DNA of 20,748 nucleotides from BS750m-G62 sp964577175 (GTDB lineage Bacteria > Planctomycetota > Phycisphaerae > FEN-1346): assembly GCA_964577175.1 (NCBI GenBank), contig CAZNYC010000073.1, forward strand, positions 1-20,748. The letters run 5' to 3'. The position numbers were made by a program, and so were the translations under genes. Each line of letters starts with the position of its first letter. Positions within the stretch are counted from its first letter, which is position 1. Under the pieces are notes generated by a model. The model was not told the DNA's origin. It saw only the letters and a program-made list of their open reading frames with translations, and ran no database searches. This document shows positions 1-4,906 of the stretch, piece after piece.

Positions 1-127
1 ACGCTGTGCCTTTCGAGCCCGCTGCGGCGCCGGGGCACGCTGTGCCTTTCGAGCCCGCTGCGGCGCCGGGGCACGCTGTGCCTTTCGAGCCCGCTGCGGC
101 GCCGGGGCACGCTGTGCCTTTCGAGCC
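1..127. repeat. 36-bp tandem minisatellite
   Basis: Three perfect tandem copies of a 36-bp unit (1-36, 37-72, 73-108) and a 19-nt partial fourth copy that runs into a hairpin. The unit is 12 codons long, so any frame stays open. On the minus strand it reads as an Arg/Ala/Pro/Lys-rich 12-residue repeat. The array reaches the window edge, so its full copy number is unknown. Confidence 0.9.
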
Positions 128-174
128 GGCCGCGGAAGCGGCCGGTCATCTTCATCCGGCGTGGCACGTGCCAT
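1..174 (-). CDS. Partial repeat-rich hypothetical protein, runs off the left edge
   Basis: An open minus-strand frame begins with an ATG at 174 and continues through the 36-bp repeats to the window edge, giving 58 codons. The predicted start reads MARATPDEDDRPLPRPARKA, followed by a repeated basic Arg/Ala/Pro/Gln/Lys unit. The DDRPLPRPARK segment is also found at about residues 128-140 of the AsmA-like protein encoded at 10096-4907, and the DNA is similar too (42 of 46 nt). This favours the minus strand over the opposing plus-strand frame. The frame is also open upstream of 174 and I see no Shine-Dalgarno site, so the start is uncertain. It may instead be non-coding repeat DNA that happens to be open. 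No function can be assigned. Confidence 0.3.
   Translation of the reverse strand, partial: MARATPDEDDRPLPRPARKAQRAPAPQRARKAQRAPAPQRARKAQRAPAPQRARKAQR
126..145. repeat. Perfect hairpin shared with 9673-9692
   Basis: An 8-bp perfect stem (CCGGCCGC / GCGGCCGG) closes a four-base GGAA loop, which is GNRA-type on the plus strand. The same stem, with a GGGA loop, occurs inside the AsmA-like gene at 9673-9692. The surrounding 46 nt (119-164 and 9666-9711) differ at only four positions by eye. Confidence 0.75.
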
Positions 175-184
175 GGCAAACGAT

Positions 185-295
185 GATGACCCGCTGCTTC
201 CGCCTTCGCCCTTCGGGCTACGGAGGACAGGCCCGCCGCGGGCCCGAACGGCAGCCTGCCCGAACGGCGGCGGGCTCGATGTTTGGAACTCACCC
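185..295. other. Structured intergenic leader before the dehydrogenase
   Basis: No gene is evident here. The stretch holds a small GCCC-TTC-GGGC hairpin near 209-219, an inverted pair CCCGCCG/CGGCGGG spanning roughly 232-275, and an 11-bp direct repeat GCCCGAACGGC at 242-252 and 258-268. It looks like further palindromic repeat DNA. I see no convincing promoter for the downstream gene. Confidence 0.4.
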
Positions 296-1243
296 ATGAT
301 CGCCTGCCTCTTCGACGGCCGCGACGTTCGCGTCGACCCGAACCACCCGGAACCGGCGGCCCCGCCCGGCGAGGTCCGCGTGGCCGTCCGCCTGGCGGGC
401 GTCTGCCGGACCGACCTGGAGATCGCCCGCGGCTACATGGGGTTCGAGGGGGTGCTCGGCCACGAGTTCGTCGGGACGGCCCTGGAGGGCAAGATGAAGG
501 GCCGCCGCGTCGTCGGCGGCATCAACTGCGTGTGCGGCCGGTGCGACATGTGCCGCCGCGGCCTCCCCACCCACTGCCGGCGCCGCACGACCCTGGGCAT
601 CGACGGCCGCGACGGCGCCTTCGCCGAACGCCTCGCCCTGCCGGAGGCCAACCTCGTGCCCGTCCCGGACAAGGTGCCGGACCGGGCGGCCGTCTTCGCC
701 GAACCGCTGGCGGCGGCGATCCGGATCACGCGGCAGGTGGCCCTGGCGCCCGAGCAGCACCTCGTCATCCTGGGCGACGGCCGCCTGGGCCAACTCGTGG
801 CCCGGGTCTTCCGGGCGCGGGGCCTCGCGCCGACGGTGGTGGGCAAATCCGAGCCCAAACTCGCCCTCCTCCGGGACCTCGGCCTGGCAACCGTGACCGC
901 CGACGCGGCCCATCCCGACAAGACCGCCGACGTCGTCGTCGAGGCGACCGGCACCGCCGACGGCCTGGGCATGGCCATGAGGCTGGTGCGGCCGCGCGGC
1001 ACGATCGTCCTGAAGAGCACCGTGGCGGATACGGCCGGGCTGAACCTGGCGCCGCTCGTCGTGGACGAGGTCACGGTCGTGGGGTCGCGGTGCGGGCCGA
1101 TGGATGCGGCCGTCGCCATGCTCGCCCAGGGGGACCTCGCCCTTGAACCGCTCGTCACCGCCGAGTATCCTCTGACGGAGTCGGAGGCGGCCATCCGTGC
1201 GGCCGCCGACCCGGAAGCGATCAAGGTTCTCATCCGGCCGTAA
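296..1243 (+). CDS. Zinc-dependent medium-chain alcohol/polyol dehydrogenase family protein
   Basis: The 315-residue protein has the hallmarks of the cytoplasmic zinc-containing MDR superfamily (alcohol, sorbitol and threonine dehydrogenases), which oxidise alcohols with NAD(P). A GroES-like catalytic domain comes first. Likely catalytic zinc ligands are C37, the GHE motif (H56-E57) and E136. The structural zinc loop has the C-x2-C-x2-C-x7-C pattern at C80, C83, C86 and C94. A Rossmann fold follows, with the G-x-G-x-x-G fingerprint at 160-165 and a VVVEATG strand typical of the family. The protein is somewhat shorter than the usual 340-350 residues. I chose the ATG at 296 because the sequence from there (MIACLFDG) aligns with a normal MDR start. 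The 45 upstream in-frame codons run through repeat DNA. The Shine-Dalgarno site is weak (GGAAC). The substrate cannot be read from the sequence. Repeat elements separate it from its neighbours, so it is probably monocistronic. Confidence 0.9.
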   Translation: MIACLFDGRDVRVDPNHPEPAAPPGEVRVAVRLAGVCRTDLEIARGYMGFEGVLGHEFVGTALEGKMKGRRVVGGINCVCGRCDMCRRGLPTHCRRRTTLGIDGRDGAFAERLALPEANLVPVPDKVPDRAAVFAEPLAAAIRITRQVALAPEQHLVILGDGRLGQLVARVFRARGLAPTVVGKSEPKLALLRDLGLATVTADAAHPDKTADVVVEATGTADGLGMAMRLVRPRGTIVLKSTVADTAGLNLAPLVVDEVTVVGSRCGPMDAAVAMLAQGDLALEPLVTAEYPLTESEAAIRAAADPEAIKVLIRP

Positions 1244-1271
1244 CGACAACGGCGGCCTCACGCAAGAACGC

Positions 1272-1473
1272 TATTGAGGCCGGTAAATCAAATGTGACAC
1301 GGCTCGCCGGTTGTCATTCTGAGGAGCGGCGCAGTTTACCCGCCGAAGGCGGGCCGCGACGAAGAATCTCGCCTTGGTCTTTGTCGTTTCGCGTTGGCAC
1401 GGCGAGATGCTTCGGCCCCGCGAGCGGGGCCTCAGAATGACATCCTGCGACATGACAATTACCGGCCTCAATA
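1272..1473. repeat. Palindromic element family B, copy 1 (202 nt)
   Basis: The element is bounded by perfect 15-bp terminal inverted repeats (TATTGAGGCCGGTAA at 1272-1286, complement at 1459-1473). Inside lie a second inverted pair (GTCATTCTGAGG / CCTCAGAATGAC), two side hairpins (CCCGCCGAAGGCGGG and GGCCCCGCGAGCGGGGCC), and an apical stem GAAGAATCTCGCC / GGCGAGATGCTTC. The whole unit could fold into a branched cruciform. It matches the 202-nt copy at 4402-4603 with five substitutions and no gaps, and a truncated inverted copy at 3322-3489. The short ORFs across it look spurious. Confidence 0.9.
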
Positions 1474-1488
1474 AACGACAAAGACAAT

Positions 1489-1659
1489 CCTCACGCAAAG
1501 GCGCAAAGCCGCTAAAACGACAACGGCGGAAAATCAAGTTAGCAGAAACGACCGATAGACATGCGGCGAGACCCGCCCGTGCCGTTCCGTCTTTGCCGTT
1601 ACCCGAGTTTCTCGTCGTTGCTGCTGGCCGTTTTAGCGGCTTTGCGCCTTTGCGTGAGG
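1489..1659. repeat. Inverted repeat of family A (CGCAAAGGCGCAAAG type)
   Basis: Perfect 31-bp inverted arms at 1489-1519 and 1629-1659 enclose about 109 nt. The left part (1489-1541) recurs in reverse complement at 3502-3554 with three differences in 53 nt. Translated, it gives the RKGAKP-type peptide that I recognise as a common artefact of such repeats in many bacterial genomes. The right arm leads directly into the leader of the gene at 1697. Confidence 0.88.
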
Positions 1660-1684
1660 CTGCTGTTTGCCTTTGTGTTTCCTG

Positions 1685-1691
1685 TAAGGAG
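1685..1691 (+). promoter_or_regulatory. Shine-Dalgarno site for the gene at 1697
   Basis: TAAGGAG lies 5 nt before the ATG at 1697. It fixes that start and lies just outside the family A repeat. Confidence 0.8.
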
Positions 1692-1696
1692 ACGAC

Positions 1697-3283
1697 ATGC
1701 CCCGGCGACTCGATGTGCTTGCTCTAGTCTGCGCCCTCTTCCTGGTCAGTGCGGCCCGCGCGGCCGAACCCGCCCGCCTCGTCCGCCTCGCCGATGAGAT
1801 TCGGGCCGAGGCCACCCGCATCACGGCGGACCCGGGCGGCCGGCCCCTCCCCCTGGCCGGTCACTGGAACAAGCGCGGCGGCACGGGCTGCTCGCCCCAC
1901 TACCAACTCGGCCTGCTCGAGGCCGGGCACCACATCTTCCCGTGGTTCGAGCATCCGCGGCCGGGGAGGGACCTCGACGACGAGCGGCACCGCACGTATT
2001 ACGAGGAGCCGATGGCCCGGATGAAGGCCCTGCGGCTGCCCATCACGCTCGTCACCACGCAGTGGGAATCGCTGCTCTATAAGTTGGACACGTATCGCCA
2101 GTTGCCGCGCGAGAAGACGCCCCTGCTCGTCACGCCCGAGAAGATCGTCAAGAAGGTCTCGCCGGCCGGGCCCGTCGAGCCGTGGCGCCAGTGCGGCCGC
2201 GACTGGACCGACACGCCCGCCATGCGCCAGTTGCAGGCGTGGTATCCGGAACCGCCCATGATCCTGTTCCTCTCGAACAACGAGGCCGCCAAGGCCAAGC
2301 CGAAGGACAAGGACGAGCGGGGCCCCGGGCCGGAAGGCAAGTTCCGCAAGCACTATGCGGCCCTCATCGCGGGGATGCGCGAGGGCCTGGCGAGCGAGAC
2401 GTGGCGCAAACGGGCCGTCTTCATCGGCTACAAGAACGCGCCGGCCCCGTCGCACCTGGGCCGATGGGGCGGCTGGACCGCCTACCATCGCCGCTACATG
2501 GTCCACGAGACGATGAACTCCGCCCTCGGCGTGTGGGACGGCGGGTCGCCCAGTTACTACCTGCACGACTGGTGCGCGATCAGCGACTTCCGCGTCTGGA
2601 GCCCGCAGGTCGAATCCATGAACTGGGTGCCGTTTCTTAAGCGCGAGACCCTGCCCGCCGACCCCGAATGGTGGTTCGAGTTTTCGACATGGGACGGCTA
2701 TCCCGGCCGAAACGATAAGCGCAAGTGGTACGCCAAACAGGGCCAGACGTGGACGCCCGCCCGCTACGCGGCGATGGTCCAGTTCGGCATGTGGCTGGTG
2801 CGGCCTCGGGTCGTGCGGGAGTTCCGCGGCCACGGGACCACCGCCGAGGCCGGGCACCCGTACTACGTGCCCATCCTGGAGGCCGTCGACCGCGTGTACA
2901 CCAGCGAGGTGCTGCGCCGGTTCTGGCGCGACTCCGAGATCGTCGCCAACACCGCCCGCGAGCATCCGTTCCAGTCGCGCATCCCCGAACAGTACGAGGA
3001 CTGGCCGCGGTGGTACCTCCTGGATACCGACCTCGACCCGAAGCGGCCGTGGGAACTGAAGACCGAGATCCCGGTCTTCGCCCTGGCGCGGGTGCGCGGC
3101 AACGAGGGCGAGCGCGAGTGGCTCCTCTACGCCCACTCGCCGAGGAAGGACCGCGAGGGCGTGCGCCTCACGATCCCCGGCGGCCCGGCCGTCACCGTCG
3201 ACGTGCCCGTGGCGGGCGTCTTCTACCTCGTGGGCGAGAAGACGGGCAAGGCCACGCGCGTGGCGGTGGAGAAAGAAACATGA
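1697..3283 (+). CDS. Secreted protein of unknown function, possible glycoside-hydrolase-like fold
   Basis: A 528-residue protein with a clear Sec signal peptide: basic MPRR, a hydrophobic stretch to about residue 18, and a likely cleavage site after ARA at residue 22. The mature part is rich in Trp and Tyr and has no membrane segment, which suits a periplasmic or exported carbohydrate-active protein. Two acidic motifs stand out: L-S-N-N-E at 192-196, where Asn precedes Glu as in the acid/base of clan A glycosidases, and WWFEFSTWDGY at 325-335, with E328 as a possible partner. A short beta-rich C-terminal domain from about 450 could be an accessory module. I do not recognise a named family; the hydrolase idea is inference from these motifs only. 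The start is fixed by TAAGGAG 5 nt upstream. A repeat-derived leader precedes it, and queC lies more than 300 nt downstream. Confidence 0.85.
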   Translation: MPRRLDVLALVCALFLVSAARAAEPARLVRLADEIRAEATRITADPGGRPLPLAGHWNKRGGTGCSPHYQLGLLEAGHHIFPWFEHPRPGRDLDDERHRTYYEEPMARMKALRLPITLVTTQWESLLYKLDTYRQLPREKTPLLVTPEKIVKKVSPAGPVEPWRQCGRDWTDTPAMRQLQAWYPEPPMILFLSNNEAAKAKPKDKDERGPGPEGKFRKHYAALIAGMREGLASETWRKRAVFIGYKNAPAPSHLGRWGGWTAYHRRYMVHETMNSALGVWDGGSPSYYLHDWCAISDFRVWSPQVESMNWVPFLKRETLPADPEWWFEFSTWDGYPGRNDKRKWYAKQGQTWTPARYAAMVQFGMWLVRPRVVREFRGHGTTAEAGHPYYVPILEAVDRVYTSEVLRRFWRDSEIVANTAREHPFQSRIPEQYEDWPRWYLLDTDLDPKRPWELKTEIPVFALARVRGNEGEREWLLYAHSPRKDREGVRLTIPGGPAVTVDVPVAGVFYLVGEKTGKATRVAVEKET

Positions 3284-3298
3284 ACGGCAACGGCAATC

Positions 3299-3554
3299 CT
3301 CACGCAAAGGCGCCAAGGCGCTATTGAGGCCGGTCATTGTCATGTCGCGGGATGTCATTCTGAGGCCCCGCTCGCGGGGGCCGAAGAATCTCGCCGTGCC
3401 AAAGTGAAACGACAAAGACCAAGGCGAGATTCTTCGTCGCGGCCCGCCCTCGGCGGGTAAACTGCGCCGCTCCTCAGAATGACAACCGGTGTCTTTGTGG
3501 TTAACCTGATTTCCCGCCGTTGTCGTTTTTGCGGCTTTGCGCCTTTGCGTGAGG
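3299..3554. repeat. Nested repeats: family A arms around a truncated family B copy
   Basis: Family A arms (CCTCACGCAAAGGCGC at 3299-3314, its complement at 3539-3554) enclose a family B copy at 3322-3489. The B copy is inverted relative to the copies at 1272 and 4402. It keeps the TATTGAGGCCGGT end but stops after GACAACCGG, so it has lost the other terminal repeat. Its apical stem (GAAGAATCTCGCC / GGCGAGATTCTTC) is perfectly paired, whereas the other copies carry one mismatch there. This stretch and its flanks fill the gap between the secreted protein and queC; no gene is present. Confidence 0.85.
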
Positions 3555-3600
3555 CTGCCTTTGCCTTTGTGTCTTGGCGTGAGGCCATAGGGGAATCGTC

Positions 3601-4275
3601 ATGAGCGATCGGGATCTGGCGGTGGTGCTCGCGAGCGGCGGCCTGGATTCCTGCGTCGCCACCGCCTGGGCCGCCCAGCGCTATCGCCTGGCCATGCTGC
3701 ACGCCGACTACGGCCATCGGACGGAGGCCAAGGAACGCGCCTGCTTCGAGAGGCAGGTCGAACACTTCCGGCCCGAGGCCCATCTCGCGGCCGACCTGCC
3801 GCACCTTAAGCAAATCGGCGGCAGCAGCCTGACGGATCGGCGGATGGACATCCCCGAGGACGATACGCCGGGCGAAATCCCCAGCACGTACGTCCCGTTC
3901 CGCAACGCCACGCTGCTCGCCGTCGCCGTCGCGTGGGCCGAGGTCCTGGACGCCGGGCACGTCGTCATCGGGGCGGTCGAGCCGGACGCGCCGGGGTACC
4001 CGGACTGCCGGCCGCCGTTCTTCGAGGCGGCGGGCCGGCTCATCGAGTTGGGCACGCGGCCCGAGACGCACATCCGCGTCGAGACGCCCGTCATCGCCCT
4101 CTCGAAGGCCGACGTCGTCCAGATGGGGACGGACCTGGCCGCCCCGCTGGCCCTGACGTGGTCGTGTTACCGGCAGGACGCCGTGCCGTGCGGGGCGTGC
4201 GCCAGTTGCCTGCGCCGGGCGGAGGCGTTCCGCGACGCCGGCGTGGCCGACCCCCTCGTGCCGCCGAACCGTTAG
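3601..4275 (+). CDS. queC: 7-cyano-7-deazaguanine synthase QueC
   Basis: QueC makes preQ0 (7-cyano-7-deazaguanine) from 7-carboxy-7-deazaguanine, ammonia and ATP in the cytoplasm, a step on the way to queuosine in tRNA and to 7-deazaguanine DNA modifications. The 224-residue length is normal. The N-terminal ATP-pyrophosphatase PP-loop is S-G-G-L-D-S at 12-17. A V-P-F-R-N-A-T segment matches the family's V-P-x-R-N signature. The C-terminal zinc site is complete: C189, C197, C200 and C203 in a C-x7-C-x2-C-x2-C pattern. The ATG at 3601 follows a weak purine-rich site (AGGGGAA) and a repeat-derived leader. No queD, queE, queF or folE is visible in the window, so the rest of the pathway must lie elsewhere or preQ0 may be used for another purpose. 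Confidence 0.95.
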   Translation: MSDRDLAVVLASGGLDSCVATAWAAQRYRLAMLHADYGHRTEAKERACFERQVEHFRPEAHLAADLPHLKQIGGSSLTDRRMDIPEDDTPGEIPSTYVPFRNATLLAVAVAWAEVLDAGHVVIGAVEPDAPGYPDCRPPFFEAAGRLIELGTRPETHIRVETPVIALSKADVVQMGTDLAAPLALTWSCYRQDAVPCGACASCLRRAEAFRDAGVADPLVPPNR

Positions 4276-4310
4276 AGCGGGTTAACACGACAACGCTAAG
4301 TCGGCCATTT

Positions 4311-4338
4311 GCGCGGTGGGGCTCCGTACCCACCGCGC
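4311..4338. repeat. Hairpin family D, copy 1
   Basis: A perfect 10-bp stem (GCGCGGTGGG / CCCACCGCGC) with an 8-nt loop containing CTCCG. It lies 35 nt after the queC stop codon but has no T-tract, so it is not an obvious intrinsic terminator. A homologous hairpin occurs on the opposite strand at 10204-10231, with one compensatory pair change. Confidence 0.75.
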
Positions 4339-4359
4339 TCAACGCAGCGCTCCTCTTGC

Positions 4360-4388
4360 GCGCGGCGGGTACTCCAGAGCCGCCGCGC
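4360..4388. repeat. Hairpin family D, variant copy
   Basis: A perfect 9-bp stem (GCGCGGCGG / CCGCCGCGC) with an 11-nt loop GTACTCCAGAG. It shares the GCGCGG start and a CTCC loop core with the neighbouring hairpin at 4311-4338, which it follows by 21 nt. Confidence 0.65.
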
Positions 4389-4401
4389 TGCCATGCGAAC
4401 T

Positions 4402-4603
4402 TATTGAGGCCGGCAAATGAAATGTGACACGGCTCGCCGGTTGTCATTCTGAGGAGCGGCGCAGTTTACCCGCCGAAGGCGGGCCGCGACGAAGAATCTC
4501 GCCCTGGTCTTTGTCGTTTCGCGTTGGCACGGCGAGATGCTTCGGCCCCGCGAGCGGGGCCTCAGAATGACATCCTGCGATATTACAATTACCGGCCTCA
4601 ATA
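4402..4603. repeat. Palindromic element family B, copy 3 (202 nt)
   Basis: Same length and orientation as the copy at 1272-1473, with five substitutions by eye: one in the left terminal repeat, one close by in the left arm, one in the apical loop, and two near the right end. Terminal repeats are at 4402-4416 and 4589-4603. With copy 1 it brackets the secreted-protein gene and queC. A short hairpin (GCCGGC-CGTG-GCCGGC, 4616-4631) lies just to the right. Confidence 0.9.
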
Positions 4604-4680
4604 AATGCGCTAGCCGCCGGCCGTGGCCGGCACGTTGAGGGTTTCAGCAATGGGAGAATCGCTCGCCGCGACGGGGGGGG

Positions 4681-4816
4681 AAATAAAGGAAGGCCCGCGC
4701 CTCGCTCGCTTTAAGTAGCGGTACGACACGGCTTTGCGGCCGGGTTGGAGACGGCCGTAAGCCCAGGCGCCCGCCAAGGGTCGTCTCTCTTCGCGAGGGC
4801 TTTGATCGGGCCTTCC
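4681..4816 (-). ncRNA. Candidate structured small RNA, cloverleaf-like, about 136 nt
   Basis: No family is recognised; the call rests on architecture. On the minus strand a near-consensus promoter (4824-4851) predicts a start at about 4816, exactly where a 10-bp perfect closing helix begins (GGAAGGCCCG at 4816-4807 pairs with 4697-4688). Right after the 3' arm comes TTTATTT, like a terminator tract. Inside, non-overlapping helices can form: a 6-bp inner helix (4798-4793 with 4705-4700) and three hairpins, at 4787-4748 (stem GAGACG/CGTCTC), 4742-4729 (CGGC/GCCG) and 4720-4707 (CGCT/AGCG). Together they make a four-way junction. There is no tRNA T-loop, no SRP-type GGAAGCAGC loop and no tmRNA or RNase P signature. 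It could be a divergent 6S-type or other regulatory RNA. No minus-strand gene lies just downstream, so a cis-acting riboswitch is unlikely. Confidence 0.55.
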
Positions 4817-4823
4817 GATAAAG

Positions 4824-4851
4824 AGTATACCGCGCCCGGGGGCTCAGTCAA
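4824..4851 (-). promoter_or_regulatory. Sigma70-type promoter for the candidate small RNA
   Basis: On the minus strand TTGACT (4851-4846) and TATACT (4829-4824) are separated by 16 nt. Each hexamer matches the consensus at five of six positions, which stands out in such GC-rich DNA. The expected start falls at the first G of the closing helix at 4816. It lies 55 nt beyond the stop codon of the AsmA-like gene, so it is placed to drive the RNA independently. Confidence 0.65.
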
Positions 4852-4861
4852 GCGGCCGGGC

Positions 4862-4901
4862 AAAAAAGTGCGCGCGCCGCTTGCGGGTTGTCGCTTGCGG
4901 C
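4862..4901 (-). terminator. Weak candidate terminator after the AsmA-like gene
   Basis: On the minus strand, a 5-bp GCCGC/GCGGC stem with a 16-nt loop (4901-4876) is followed after 8 nt by six T residues (4867-4862). The short stem and the gap before the T-tract make this a poor match to a classical intrinsic terminator. Its position between the gene's stop codon and the next promoter is the main argument. Confidence 0.22.
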
Positions 4902-4906
4902 TTGCC

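Noticed and set aside
1..127. CRISPR array
   Set aside because: The 36-bp unit length is typical of CRISPR repeats, but copies are directly contiguous with no spacers, so it is a tandem minisatellite.
6..299. Plus-strand frame with FEPAAAPGHA repeats
   Set aside because: It is the other strand of the minisatellite and runs through palindromic intergenic DNA. The minus frame shares a peptide with the AsmA-like protein, so it is the better coding candidate.
1271..1537. Short frames in the family B and A repeats (also 1374-1727, 4401-4601, 4444-4650)
   Set aside because: They are translations of dispersed palindromic repeats, recurring in several frames and both orientations, with no ribosome site or family likeness.
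1724..3415. A 563-codon minus-strand frame over the secreted-protein gene
   Set aside because: The plus strand has a Shine-Dalgarno site, a signal peptide and a plausible protein composition; the minus frame starts in repeat DNA.
4311..4388. Intrinsic terminators after queC
   Set aside because: The hairpins are strong but no T-tract follows either one, and one has a homologue inside an operon gap.
1272..4603. Composite transposon carrying the secreted-protein gene and queC
   Set aside because: The two B copies bracket the genes, but no transposase or clear target duplication is visible. Short flanking similarities (such as ATGCG near copy 3) are too small to count.
4681..4816. SRP RNA, tRNA, tmRNA or a riboswitch
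   Set aside because: The SRP apical loop motif and the tRNA T-loop are missing, there is no tmRNA-like coding tag, and no same-strand gene follows for a riboswitch to control.
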